The notes under the pieces were generated by a model. It was not told the DNA's origin, did no database searches, and worked only from the letters and a program-made list of their open reading frames with translations. From an uncultured Clostridia bacterium (GTDB lineage Bacteria > Bacillota > Clostridia > Oscillospirales > CAG-272), in NCBI GenBank assembly GCA_904501985.1, contig CAJGCT010000008.1, positions 1 through 44,909 on the forward strand: 44,909 nucleotides of DNA. Reading direction: 5' to 3'. The position numbers and the translations under genes were made by a program. Positions 16,448-24,896 of the stretch are shown here, in pieces; the stretch's first letter is position 1; the number at the start of each line of letters is the position of its first letter.

Positions 16448-16702
16448 TTATACCGTAAGGGAAAACGCGTACTTGACGGTTATCTTGTGTCCTTGCGATA
16501 TTCGGTTATGACGTTCAAATCTCATAGTTCGTACGGGGTTCATATTGTTAACCATCTGACCGCCGATGGAGCCTGCCTGACGGGAGGTGAGTTCACCGTT
16601 ATAACCCTGCTTGAGGTTTACACCGACTTCGCTTGCTGCCTCCATCTTAAACTGTTCGAGAGCTGCCTTAGCTTCAGGTACAACTATCTTGTTGTTTGAC
16701 AT
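16448..16702 (-). pseudogene. Alpha/beta-type small acid-soluble spore protein gene with replaced 3' end
   Basis: The first ~50 residues are a standard alpha/beta SASP: MSNNKIVVPEAKAALEQFK, then EVGVNLKQGYNGELTSRQAGSIGGQMV. These proteins bind and protect DNA in dormant spores. Family members end about 10-15 residues later with a (K/R)(K/R)MIE-type helix. Here the sequence changes after GGQMVNNM to an unrelated 34-residue tail. The break at about 16,545-16,555 is the best candidate for the element's right junction. The AAGGAGAATT ribosome site is intact, so a chimeric protein could still be made. Confidence 0.7.
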
Positions 16703-16953
16703 GACTAATTCTCCTTAAAAATAAGAATATCTATATTATCGACTTACTTCGCGTTTCCCGCGATGTTTCGTGGAACCTTTACGCAAATGCGCCGGGCGAA
16801 GCACGTCTGGTTTGATATGAGCCTTGACGTTTCCGCCCGGCTCTGATATTATTATCGCCGATAAAGACTGTTATATGAATGGGAATTTAATGCGGCAGCA
16901 CCAATTTGGAGGGCAAGTGTATTCTTTTGCAGTATGCGGAATCCATATATAAA
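16703..16953. other. Intergenic region, no gene seen
   Basis: About 250 bases upstream of the spore-protein gene without a credible reading frame. A GCCGGGCG/CGCCCGGC inverted pair (16791-16798 and 16834-16841) could form a long-loop hairpin. Nothing else is evident; part may be the promoter region of the spore-protein gene. Confidence 0.4.
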
Positions 16954-16954
16954 G

Positions 16955-17002
16955 GGGCTGTTGCAAACATTTTTTGTATTTGCAACAGCCCTCGCTTTTT
17001 TT
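16955..17002 (+). terminator. Strong 13-bp terminator hairpin
   Basis: GGGCTGTTGCAAA (16955-16967) pairs perfectly with TTTGCAACAGCCC (16979-16991), followed by CTCGCTTTTTTT on the plus strand. On the minus strand it also lies just after the glycyl-radical-enzyme fragment (ends 17031). No intact plus-strand gene precedes it. Confidence 0.7.
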
Positions 17003-17030
17003 GCTCCGATGCACGTCAGTGCGGCGGATT

Positions 17031-17630
17031 TCACGCAAATCTTGCGATCATCTCATCCTGAAGCTCTCGCGGAAGCTCTACAAAATGCGCTGAAACGCCC
17101 CAGAGACGGACGATCAGGTCACGGTATTTTTTAGGTTCGAGCTGTGCGCGCTTCATCTCCTCAACATCCAAAATGTTTGGCTGATGCTGAAGTCCGCCTG
17201 ATTTGAAATATCCCGTAAGAAGAGTTTTGAATATTTTTTTGCCTTCGTTTCCCTTGAAAACCGATGCAAAATAGTTCACCATGACGCAGTAGTTCCACTG
17301 AACGAGCATGGGGTCTATCTTAGAGGCAGAAGCAAGTACCGCTGTTGGTCCGCTCCGCATGGTTCCGCTTTCCGGTGTAAGCGTAACAGCAACGGGAGCA
17401 CCTGCGTTTCTGCCCTCAGGTGTCGCCATGATCCTTTCACCTGTAATCACAGGATGCGGCTGGTGAATGCCTGCAAGGACCTGTCCGCCAAGATATGTTT
17501 TGTACTGCTGACATTCCCTAAGACAAAATTCTATAAGGGATTTTTGAATTTTTCGGAATAGATGGATATAAATATCCCCCACGCCGCGAGAGGGCGAGGG
17601 GGATAAATGAGGAGATATGTATATAAGCAT
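17031..17630 (-). pseudogene. C-terminal fragment of a pyruvate-formate-lyase-like glycyl radical enzyme
   Basis: About 150 residues correspond to the C-terminal end of glycyl radical enzymes: TPEGRNAGAPVAVTLTPESG, GPTAVLAS, LLTGYFKSGGLQHQPN, and the radical-site region LIVRLWGVSAHFVELPRELQDEMIAR. The radical glycine motif, normally RV(S/A)GYS, is altered to RLWGVS. The ~600 residues holding the active-site cysteine are absent. The apparent N-terminus runs into an intergenic palindrome and is not homologous. It cannot be a working enzyme by itself. Confidence 0.75.
17574..17604. repeat. Intergenic palindromic repeat
   Basis: ATCCCCC (17574-17580) and GGGGGAT (17598-17604) bracket a GC-rich core, with further partial symmetry. 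It sits at the broken 5' end of the enzyme fragment and looks like a short interspersed repeat that inserted there. Confidence 0.4.
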
Positions 17631-17782
17631 ATTATTGATAGAGGAACGGGAAGCTCCCGAAAAGCACCCTATAAATCTATTATATCATAATCCATACACG
17701 TTTGTAAAGAGAAAGTTTCGTCAAATTGTAAATTTCTGCGTTTTAAATAAAAAATAATTGTGTAGTTCTTACAAAATGCCTA

Positions 17783-17811
17783 TTGAAATACCTGAAAATA
17801 TATGATATAAT
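17783..17811 (+). promoter_or_regulatory. Strong sigma-A-type promoter before a decayed frame
   Basis: TTGAAA (17783-17788), 17-base spacer, TATAAT (17806-17811). GAAGGAGG (17823-17830) and ATG (17839) follow, but the frame stops after three codons. Confidence 0.75.
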
Positions 17812-17838
17812 ATAGACACAGAGAAGGAGGACAGTCCA

Positions 17839-18137
17839 ATGAACAAGTAAGAAGCTTTCAAAAAGGCATAAGATACCAAGAGCGATTTGAAATACCGGTG
17901 AGGATAAAACACGGCGGTGTAACGCTTAACATAGATTTGTTGATAACTTGAAACAGTGATACCTTTTCCAAAGCAGACACAGGTTATTTCAAATCACAGA
18001 AAGATGCCTTTATTGAAGATTTTTCCGACCCCTATACCCCCTCGGAAGTAAGTAAGAACAGAAGTACTCCCAGTGGAGAAAAGAGAAATTCAGGTGTTTA
18101 TGTAACTGCAGCAGATGAGGTAGGGGGAATACAGTGA
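17839..18137 (+). pseudogene. Decayed gene behind an intact promoter and ribosome site
   Basis: The ATG at 17839 gives only MNK then TAA. Another frame is open from about 17830 to TGA 18135-18137 apart from one TGA at 17949-17951, and reads NSDTFSKADTGYFK, then DAFIEDFSDPYTPSEVSK, then SGVYVTAADEVGG. It has no start codon, which suggests a frameshift plus a nonsense change in a former gene of about 100 codons. I do not recognise the product. The transcript would still be made and terminated, so a non-coding role is possible. Confidence 0.5.
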
Positions 18138-18180
18138 AAGAGAGGATAACAAAAGATGTTAGATATCAAGAGTGAACAGA

Positions 18181-18229
18181 AATGACCCTTGGTTGCGGTG
18201 TTGATTCGGCAACCGAGGGTCATTTTTTT
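18181..18229. terminator. Strong (possibly bidirectional) terminator
   Basis: AATGACCCTTGGTTGC (18181-18196) pairs with GCAACCGAGGGTCATT (18209-18224) through 16 positions with one G-T pair. TTTTTTTGTTT follows on the plus strand. It ends the transcript from 17783 and lies 7 bases beyond the minus-strand permease stop, so it may serve both. Confidence 0.85.
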
Positions 18230-18236
18230 GTTTGGA

Positions 18237-19325
18237 TTATTTCGAGAATCTTAACCGTACTGCTGGCAGCGAAAGCATACTCAGTGGCAAAGCGCAGATA
18301 AGGCTTAGCGGATGATCTGCGCATATCCAAAGCCAATAGGGGGGAGCAAGTACACGGAAATCTTCAGCCCATCTGAGCATTACGGATATATCCATGTAGA
18401 TAGGGCAGAATATCAGGCTCAGGATAAGTACAAAAAATGAAAAGACCTGTACCAATGAGCGTTTACGCAGTACCGCGAACATCACTATCGCCAATGCGGT
18501 GACAAACAGTGTATACGCAAATATCGACGGGAGGAGCGTTATGATGAGACTGTTACCCCGAATCCATAGAGCTGTTAGTGCCGATATGACGACCGATAAG
18601 GATATACCAAGAATCCGCACGGCGATATCAGGGATGATAAGATGAATTATCGTCTTGTCAATACCTATACGGGGTGCGGCGGAGTTTAAATCCTGCCATA
18701 ATACACTGCATACCGAATGCATGATCACAGCAAATATCATAAACGATGCGGCGGTGAGTAAATAGGTCATAGGACGGCTTATTGCCGGAGCTTCGTTTGA
18801 TTCCACGGTTTCAACATCAAGAGAAAATCGCACGGTGGTGTCTGTGAGGTGCTTGTATTCATCCGAAATATCTTTTTCGGTGATATTTGTGCCCGAAAGC
18901 TCGCCTGCGGCAATTATTGGCGCAATTTCACCGAATATCGCCGCCGAAATATGGCTTTGGTAAATACCGCCGGAGTATGTCAGAGGAGATTTTATAAATG
19001 TGACTGCATTATCTGCCATATCGGCATACATGAGTGATTCGAAGCCCTCATTTATAACAGCACCGCAGTTGAGCTTGCCCTCGGAGATCATTTTGCGCAT
19101 TGCTTCCTCGTTATCGAAAACCGTATATCCGTTTTGGGTCAGATAGTTTACCACTCGCCGCGAGAGTTCGGTGTCGTCATAGTCGCATATGCCGGCAGGG
19201 GGTATAGCCTCCTTTTCGCCGAGGACGGGAGCAAAATACAGAGTAACGGCGAGGATAATCATAAGTACCGGAAAATATACGGTGCGCAGGGCGCGCATTG
19301 AAGCGATAGTGAAAAATCTAATCAT
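18237..19325 (-). CDS. ABC-2 type transporter permease
   Basis: 362 residues from the ATG at 19325, supported by GGAGGCGGTG directly upstream; a TTG at 19340 is less likely. N-terminal membrane helix (about 8-27), a long extracytoplasmic domain (about 30-180), then a block of membrane helices (about 190-350). This is the DrrB/ABC-2 architecture. It overlaps the end of the preceding permease gene. With that gene, the ATPase and the lipoprotein it forms one export or membrane-remodelling system; the substrate is unknown. Confidence 0.8.
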   Translation of the reverse strand: MIRFFTIASMRALRTVYFPVLMIILAVTLYFAPVLGEKEAIPPAGICDYDDTELSRRVVNYLTQNGYTVFDNEEAMRKMISEGKLNCGAVINEGFESLMYADMADNAVTFIKSPLTYSGGIYQSHISAAIFGEIAPIIAAGELSGTNITEKDISDEYKHLTDTTVRFSLDVETVESNEAPAISRPMTYLLTAASFMIFAVIMHSVCSVLWQDLNSAAPRIGIDKTIIHLIIPDIAVRILGISLSVVISALTALWIRGNSLIITLLPSIFAYTLFVTALAIVMFAVLRKRSLVQVFSFFVLILSLIFCPIYMDISVMLRWAEDFRVLAPPYWLWICADHPLSLICALPLSMLSLPAVRLRFSK

Positions 19326-20490
19326 CAACACCGCCTCCAATCCGTACAGTTTTTAAATTGTGTGAAATAAGAAGCACTGCGAAAGCGGCATACAGAAGCG
19401 CACATATTATACCTGAAAGGTCAAGCGGAGCACGGAACGTCGGAGCAAGAAGTGCTTTTGCCGCGCCGTAGGGCGTGAATGAAGCTAAGCGCACAATTAT
19501 GCCGGGAAGAAGCCTTGGTGGGATTAGTCCTCCGGAGAGGAATATTCCGCTGGTGGCGGTAACGAATACTGCGGAAATAGGGTCTCTTACGCACATGGAA
19601 AGACAGGCACAGATAAGAGTCAAAAAAGCGGCGCACAGCAATATGCATATAATTTGTCCGGGTGTTGTGGCTTGTACAACCCCAAAGGGTACAAGCGAAA
19701 GAATAATTATCAGCCGCACCGCAAACATGAGAAAAAGCTTTGTTGCCATGAACTGAACATCGGTTACTCCAAGTGCTGTAAGTCTTGCAAGAAGTGCGTG
19801 TGTGCGGTCGGTGAGAAACAGCGGTACAAAAAAGAGCGATATCATGATTAGGAAAAATACCGTCCAGCACAGTATGTAGTGTCCCTCTGTTGTCGTAGCG
19901 GTGCCGCAGTCTATTGTCTCAACTGCAAAATATCGGTCATTTGCCGCTAAAGCTTCGGCAAGAATCCTCGTGTTGATACGTGTCATGTAGGTCGAGTAAC
20001 TGTCCCCTGTGATACGGTTTTCTTGAAGAACATTCGCGGCGGCAAATACTCCGTTTTGACCTGATATGAGCAGTTTTTCGCCAAAGTGTATTGCCGAGCG
20101 TACAATATCTGCCTGAGCCGACAGGGCAGAGGATAGGTACACCTTGCCGTAGGATTCGCGGCCGCTGTAGATATCGTCCAGAAATCCATCCGGCAGAATA
20201 AATACTGCGGCGGCTTCTTTGTCGGCAAGCATACGCATTGCGGTTGTTTCGTCTGTTTTTTCGGCAATCAGGAGTCTTGAAAGGTAATCGGTGTTCATAA
20301 TAGCGTTAATGAGGATTCGGCTCAGCACCGAATCCTCATTGTCTACCACTGCGACGGTAATAAGCTTGTGGGAGGAGTCGGCGTCGGACATAACCGCCGC
20401 CGCTCCAAGGCATATTACAGTCAGTATTATTAAGAGAACGCTTCCGCTGACAAGACACTTAAAAAACAGCTTTAAGTCGCGTTTAAACAT
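19318..20490 (-). CDS. ABC-2 type transporter permease
   Basis: 390 residues: an N-terminal helix (about 13-34), an extracytoplasmic domain (about 40-205) and five to six helices (about 210-385). Same architecture as the next gene, so the two probably form a heterodimeric membrane core. No clear ribosome site precedes the ATG, and the gene starts 17 bases after the lipoprotein stop. Its 3' end overlaps the second permease start. Confidence 0.8.
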   Translation of the reverse strand: MFKRDLKLFFKCLVSGSVLLIILTVICLGAAAVMSDADSSHKLITVAVVDNEDSVLSRILINAIMNTDYLSRLLIAEKTDETTAMRMLADKEAAAVFILPDGFLDDIYSGRESYGKVYLSSALSAQADIVRSAIHFGEKLLISGQNGVFAAANVLQENRITGDSYSTYMTRINTRILAEALAANDRYFAVETIDCGTATTTEGHYILCWTVFFLIMISLFFVPLFLTDRTHALLARLTALGVTDVQFMATKLFLMFAVRLIIILSLVPFGVVQATTPGQIICILLCAAFLTLICACLSMCVRDPISAVFVTATSGIFLSGGLIPPRLLPGIIVRLASFTPYGAAKALLAPTFRAPLDLSGIICALLYAAFAVLLISHNLKTVRIGGGVDD

Positions 20491-20507
20491 GGATGTAAAT
20501 GTGTTTA

Positions 20508-22022
20508 TCAGCCGGCGATAAGCATCATAAGAATGTTCTGTGCACTTGCCACAACCTCGTTTACGAAGGCTGTAAGCTCATCCTCGGTCATGGTAAGGAA
20601 ATCCTTGTATTCAGCAGGCTCAGGCATTTCATCGGAGAATCTTACGGTGCAGGAAATTTCGCCGAGATCCACGGTTTGACCGCCTGCAGTAACAGTCTTG
20701 TAAGATACGGTGGTGTATTCATCGGTCATTTCCAAATAGCCGTGGATTTCAATAGTCTCACCCCCGGCTGTAATTGCCATGTCATAATCGCCGGTGACCT
20801 TATCCCACTTGATGTTACCGGATACGATCTCTTCGGAATCGGAGGTCATGGTGTATGTTGCAGTACAGAGTTCATCGCTGTCTTCGGTAAGGTCATATGC
20901 GAATTTGATCTCGCTGCCGATACCGTCTGCCTGCGCTTCCTCCGGAATACCGGAAATGGTCATGCGCATGATTTCGGGATTTGCTATGGTAGGACCGCAT
21001 ACTAAGTTGTAGGAAATATTGTCCTCTCCGCTTGCTATGTCAAAGTCGAAGCCGATAACCTCTCCGTTATCCTTGGAAATATGTACAACGGCGTTTACCG
21101 TAGCTGCAAGGGATTCCTCATCAGGCTCGGACATGGAATCTATTGCTTCGTCAAGTGCCTCGGTGTAATCAGTGTAAAGTGTATTTGCATCGGCGATTTC
21201 AAGAGGTGCGTCGAGAAGATTCATGAAGCTTACCATAAATTCATCGTAGGTTTCGATGAATGTGCGGATGTCCTCATGATCGCGCAGAAGAACGATGATC
21301 TCGTTAAACATTTCGAGGAAGGTTTCGCCTGTGTATGCGAAGGTTACGTCAGTGGTCTTTACGGTGAGTCCTTCTTTCAGCGTAAGCTCACCCTTTGCGG
21401 CGGTGATTTCACCGCGTGCTTCCATAAGGTCGAAAATATCCGCCTTAACGGTGTCGAAAAGCGTATGAATATCATCCTTGAAGCTTGTGATGGTCTCAGA
21501 GTTGGTCTGTGTCCATTCATAAATGGGCGCAAACTCAGAAAGATCAATACCAAAGTCGAAAGCACCGCCATCACCGAATTCGGAAGCGGCGAAATTATCA
21601 ATAAATGAGTCGAATTTTATACCGTATGCGGTGTCGCCGAAAAGCTCATCGGAGGTGATTACGGCATCTTCACCGTCAATATGCAGAACTGCGTCTGCCA
21701 CGGATATATCGTCAAGGAAAAGGTCAAGCTTAAGTGCGCCGCTGTCCTGTCCGTTTAAATAAGCTTTCATGGATGCGCCGATGTCAAGCTCATAGCCGAG
21801 AGCGGTGGTAAGCAGGGGACCGATGTCGAATTTATATTCCACGCTTCCTCCGTTTTCGCCAAATGCAGGCATACTTGCAGATTCCAATACGTTAAAGCTC
21901 TGCTCAAATGCTGCTTCAACCTCCTCAAGGGGAGTGGGAGCAGGCTGACAGCCGAATGAAAATGCGGCGGAGCATACTGCGGCAAGGGCGAGAGTGCCAA
22001 TTCGTGTGAATGTGTTTTTCAT
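20508..22022 (-). CDS. Large lipoprotein of the ABC operon
   Basis: 504 residues from the ATG at 22022; a GTG at 22034 that overlaps the ATPase stop is an alternative. Signal peptide with lipobox FSFGC. The mature protein is very acidic (Glu/Asp-rich, calculated by eye) with beta-rich repeats in the C-terminal half: GEVIGFDFDIASGEDNISY, SGNIKWDKVTGDYDMAITAG, GYLEMTDEYTTVSY. These resemble outer-surface substrate-holding folds of LolA/LppX type. It is encoded between the ATPase and the permeases, so it likely works with the transporter at the outer membrane face. Substrate unknown. Confidence 0.7.
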   Translation of the reverse strand: MKNTFTRIGTLALAAVCSAAFSFGCQPAPTPLEEVEAAFEQSFNVLESASMPAFGENGGSVEYKFDIGPLLTTALGYELDIGASMKAYLNGQDSGALKLDLFLDDISVADAVLHIDGEDAVITSDELFGDTAYGIKFDSFIDNFAASEFGDGGAFDFGIDLSEFAPIYEWTQTNSETITSFKDDIHTLFDTVKADIFDLMEARGEITAAKGELTLKEGLTVKTTDVTFAYTGETFLEMFNEIIVLLRDHEDIRTFIETYDEFMVSFMNLLDAPLEIADANTLYTDYTEALDEAIDSMSEPDEESLAATVNAVVHISKDNGEVIGFDFDIASGEDNISYNLVCGPTIANPEIMRMTISGIPEEAQADGIGSEIKFAYDLTEDSDELCTATYTMTSDSEEIVSGNIKWDKVTGDYDMAITAGGETIEIHGYLEMTDEYTTVSYKTVTAGGQTVDLGEISCTVRFSDEMPEPAEYKDFLTMTEDELTAFVNEVVASAQNILMMLIAG

Positions 22023-22030
22023 GTTTTTGC

Positions 22031-22648
22031 TCACTTTCTTTTAAGATTTTCAAGATTCGCTTTATAAAACTTCGTGAATTCTTCGAGGCCTTTATTGGTG
22101 TCTTGAAGTGCTTCTTTTTTACAGATAAGAGGCGTTGGCGCGATAAACACCAGCGTGTTAAAGAAACTGTAAAATTCCGCAGGATCGTGTCCAACGTAGA
22201 TGACGGTCTTGCCTTCACGCTTCCATTTTTCAACAAGACGGATCATTTCATCCCGAAACGTAATATCAAGCGCGGCACACGGCTCATCAAGAAGCATTAT
22301 CTGCGGATCGCCTATTGCCGCACAGGCAATACTGACCTGCTTTTTCATGCCGCCGGACAGCGTTGATACAAGCTTCTTTTTGTAGGATTCCACGGAGAAA
22401 GGAAGCTCGCGCGGCACTGATGCTTTTGCTAAGGAAGCAAAAAAGTTGAGATTTTCCTCAACCGTTGCATCCTCAAGAAGTGCTGTGCCCTGAGGTACAT
22501 ATCCAATGCGTCCGTGTGCTGTGATTTTACCGGACGACGGCTTGAGGATACCGGCAAGCATTGACAGGACGGTGGATTTTCCAGATCCGTTTGAGCCGGC
22601 AAGCACGGTGCATTGACCTGCCAATGCAGAGAGCGAGAGGTTCTCCAC
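22031..22648 (-). CDS. ABC transporter ATPase, start codon uncertain
   Basis: From the GTG at 22648: Walker A GSNGSGKST at residues 18-26, Q-loop VPQG near 51, signature LSGGMKKQ near 96, Walker B IMLLDEP near 117-123, and the H-loop GHDP near 153. Eighteen further codons upstream (to 22702) read ITLIKAENLTFSYGRHTI, the standard first strand with its A-loop Tyr, so the real protein should begin there. The codon at 22702 is ATA and the next one but one upstream is TGA, so no ordinary start exists. It powers the two ABC-2 permeases downstream. At 205 residues it is slightly short for the family, including a short C-terminal part. Confidence 0.85.
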   Translation of the reverse strand: MENLSLSALAGQCTVLAGSNGSGKSTVLSMLAGILKPSSGKITAHGRIGYVPQGTALLEDATVEENLNFFASLAKASVPRELPFSVESYKKKLVSTLSGGMKKQVSIACAAIGDPQIMLLDEPCAALDITFRDEMIRLVEKWKREGKTVIYVGHDPAEFYSFFNTLVFIAPTPLICKKEALQDTNKGLEEFTKFYKANLENLKRK

Positions 22649-22741
22649 TATTGTATGCCTGCCGTAGGAAAATGTGAGGTTTTCGGCTTTTATAAGTGTT
22701 ATGTATCATCACCGCCTGTATAGCTTTATCGTTGCAATTAT

Positions 22742-22770
22742 ATTGTAGCATAATACGTGGGGTTTGTCAA
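22742..22770 (-). promoter_or_regulatory. Sigma-A-type promoter of the ABC operon
   Basis: On the minus strand TTGACA (rc of 22765-22770), 17-base spacer, TACAAT (rc of 22742-22747). Transcription would start near 22735, about 33 bases before codon ATA 22702, with GGCGGTGATG between. This placing supports translation from around 22702. Confidence 0.85.
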
Positions 22771-22865
22771 CATACATTATAAGCATAAGGCATCCGTACC
22801 TGTAGGCATGATTTTACAAAAGCCGATGCTGTTGCAGGCGCTGATCGGTCCATGGTGCTGTGAAA

Positions 22866-22897
22866 AACAAAAACACCGACGCTATGCATCGGTGTTT
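22866..22897 (-). terminator. Terminator of the tRNA-Trp gene
   Basis: AAACACCGA/TCGGTGTTT 9-bp stem (22871-22879 and 22889-22897), followed on the minus strand by TTTGTTTTTC. It lies just beyond the CCA end of the tRNA. Confidence 0.8.
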
Positions 22898-22903
22898 CTG
22901 TTT

Positions 22904-22979
22904 TGGCAGGGGCAGAAGGACTCGAACCCACGACCCATGGTTTTGGAGACCAGTACTCTACCAACTGAGCTATACCCCT
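22904..22979 (-). tRNA. tRNA-Trp (CCA)
   Basis: 76 bases including an encoded 3' CCA. Acceptor stem AGGGGTA/TGCCCCT, D-arm with AGCTCAGTTGGTAGAGT, anticodon loop CTCCAAA giving anticodon CCA (tryptophan), and T-arm GTGGGTTCGAGTCC. It has its own promoter and terminator, so it is a single-gene unit. Confidence 0.95.
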
Positions 22980-22996
22980 GTGTTTACAACATAAGT

Positions 22997-23025
22997 ATCA
23001 TACCACATTTTTCGAGCGATGTCAA
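22997..23025 (-). promoter_or_regulatory. Promoter of tRNA-Trp
   Basis: On the minus strand TTGACA (rc of 23020-23025), 17-base spacer, TATGAT (rc of 22997-23002), about 18 bases before the tRNA 5' end. Confidence 0.85.
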
Positions 23026-23065
23026 GGGCTTTTTAAAAAAAATCAAAAAAATTCGCTTCAAACTA

Positions 23066-23094
23066 TTGACAAACCGAGAATCATGTGGTATACT
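23066..23094 (+). promoter_or_regulatory. Promoter of the ylxM-ffh operon
   Basis: TTGACA (23066-23071), 17-base spacer, TATACT (23089-23094). It drives the operon that starts with the GTG at 23128 and shows why an ATG at 23083, inside the promoter, is not a start codon. Confidence 0.9.
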
Positions 23095-23127
23095 TGTAAA
23101 GTGATTTGCTTTACAGGAGTGAAAAAC

Positions 23128-23484
23128 GTGGCGACACATGAGAAAGACCTTGAGATTGGACTGCTGCTTGACTTTTATGGCGAGCTGCTTTCTGAGCGCC
23201 AAAGGAATATGGCGGAGCTTTATTATAATGAAGATTTTTCACTTGCCGAAATAGCCGAGGAACAGGGAATTACAAGGCAGGGTGTGCGCGATGGTATTAC
23301 CAAGGCGAAATCGCAGCTTACGGAATATGAGGAAAAGCTTGGTCTTGCGGCAAAGTTTCGATTTATCGAAAATACTCTCGGCGATATCGTTCCGCGCCTT
23401 GAGAAGCTTTCGGTCCGCGCCGATGAATCCATGCGCCGTGAGCTTTCCGAAATAATAGAAAGAGCAAAAACAATCACGATATAA
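23128..23484 (+). CDS. ylxM: YlxM-family SRP-associated helix-turn-helix protein
   Basis: 118 residues from GTG 23128, with AGGAG 8 bases upstream. The sequence LDFYGELLSERQRNMAELYYNEDFSLAEIAEEQGITRQGVRD is the standard YlxM/UPF0122 helix-turn-helix, similar to sigma-factor region 4. YlxM is encoded beside ffh in Gram-positive bacteria and can stimulate the SRP GTPase. It starts the operon ylxM-ffh-rpsP-khpA. Confidence 0.92.
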   Translation: MATHEKDLEIGLLLDFYGELLSERQRNMAELYYNEDFSLAEIAEEQGITRQGVRDGITKAKSQLTEYEEKLGLAAKFRFIENTLGDIVPRLEKLSVRADESMRRELSEIIERAKTITI

Positions 23485-23504
23485 GCCCGATACGGAGGAT
23501 CACA

Positions 23505-24845
23505 ATGTTCGATAGCTTAGTCGATAAAATGTCCGCCGCTTTTAAAAAATTCAAAAGCAAGGGCAAACTTACCGAGGATGATGTTAAGGCAGGTATGCGC
23601 GAGGTCAAGCTCGCACTTCTCGAAGCTGACGTCAACTATAAGGTAGTAAAGGATTTTATAAAAACCGTTACCGAGCGTGCAGTAGGCACCGAGGTTCTTG
23701 AAAGCCTCATGCCTGCACAGCAGGTGGTGAAAATAGTTAATGAGGAGCTGTGCAACCTTATGGGCGGCACACAGGCAAAGCTAAGTATCTCCTCAAAACC
23801 GCCCACAGTCATTATGATGACCGGTTTGCAGGGCGCGGGTAAAACTACCCACGCAGGAAAGCTTGCCGGAATGTACAAAAAGCAGGGCAAACGTCCGCTT
23901 CTCGTAGCCTGCGACGTATACCGTCCGGCGGCGATAAAACAGCTTGAAGTTGTTGGCGGACAGCTTGAAATTCCCGTTTTTCAGATGGGCGACAAGGTGA
24001 GTCCCGTAGAGATCGCCAAGGCAGGCATTGAACACGCCAAAAAGCACGGTCACGATATGGTGTTTATCGACACCGCAGGTCGACTCCACATCGACGAGGT
24101 GCTCATGAATGAGCTTCGCGATATCAAATCTGCCGTGGAGCCGTCGGAGATACTTCTCGTGGTGGATGCAATGACAGGTCAGGATGCCGTCAACGTTGCG
24201 GAGTCCTTCAATGAGCTGCTTGACATCACTGGCGTGGTGCTTACCAAGATGGACGGCGACACCAGAGGCGGTGCGGCACTTTCTGTGCGGCACGTTACCG
24301 GAAAGCCTATCAAATTCGTTGGTATGGGCGAAAAGCTTGACCAGATCGAGCCGTTCTATCCCGACCGAATGGCATCCCGTATACTCGGCATGGGAGATGT
24401 GCTCTCGCTTATCGAAAAGGCTCAGCAGAGCTTTGACGAGAAGCAGGCGGAGGAGCTTGAGCGCAAGATGCGCCAGCAGACCTTCACCCTCACGGATTTC
24501 CTTGAGCAGTTCAAGCAGGTGCGCGGTATGGGACCCATTGAGAACCTCATGGGCATGATTCCGGGAGTCAACGCTAACGCTTTGAAGGATGTAAAGGTTG
24601 ACGAGCGTCAGCTTGACCGAATTGAGGCAATCATACTTTCAATGACTCCTGAGGAGCGCGACAAACCCGACATGATAAACGCTTCACGCAAAAAACGTAT
24701 TGCGGCAGGAAGCGGCATGAAGGTCGAGGATGTTAACAGGCTCTTGAAGCAGTACGATCAGATGAAGCAGATGATGAAGCAGTTTGCGTCTATGACGGGC
24801 GGTAAGCGCTTCGGCAAAAAAATGAAGATGAAATTCCCGTTTTAA
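23505..24845 (+). CDS. ffh: Signal recognition particle GTPase Ffh
   Basis: 446 residues, full length. The N-domain is followed by the G-domain with P-loop GLQGAGKTT (107-115), DTAGR (189-193) and TKMDGD (247-252). The methionine-rich M-domain (about 295-446) contains KKRIAAGSG near its end, the RNA-binding segment. It binds signal sequences of nascent membrane and secreted proteins together with SRP RNA, and docks to FtsY. Second gene of the operon; GGAGGATC precedes the start. Confidence 0.97.
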   Translation: MFDSLVDKMSAAFKKFKSKGKLTEDDVKAGMREVKLALLEADVNYKVVKDFIKTVTERAVGTEVLESLMPAQQVVKIVNEELCNLMGGTQAKLSISSKPPTVIMMTGLQGAGKTTHAGKLAGMYKKQGKRPLLVACDVYRPAAIKQLEVVGGQLEIPVFQMGDKVSPVEIAKAGIEHAKKHGHDMVFIDTAGRLHIDEVLMNELRDIKSAVEPSEILLVVDAMTGQDAVNVAESFNELLDITGVVLTKMDGDTRGGAALSVRHVTGKPIKFVGMGEKLDQIEPFYPDRMASRILGMGDVLSLIEKAQQSFDEKQAEELERKMRQQTFTLTDFLEQFKQVRGMGPIENLMGMIPGVNANALKDVKVDERQLDRIEAIILSMTPEERDKPDMINASRKKRIAAGSGMKVEDVNRLLKQYDQMKQMMKQFASMTGGKRFGKKMKMKFPF

Positions 24846-24896
24846 CGGATTTCAATAAATAAAAACAAACAAAACATATTTTGGAGGAAAATTAAA

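Noticed and set aside
22904..22979. tRNA-Trp as the attachment site of the mobile element
   Set aside because: It is more than 6 kb from the probable element boundary, is intact with its own promoter and terminator, and has no partial duplicate nearby.
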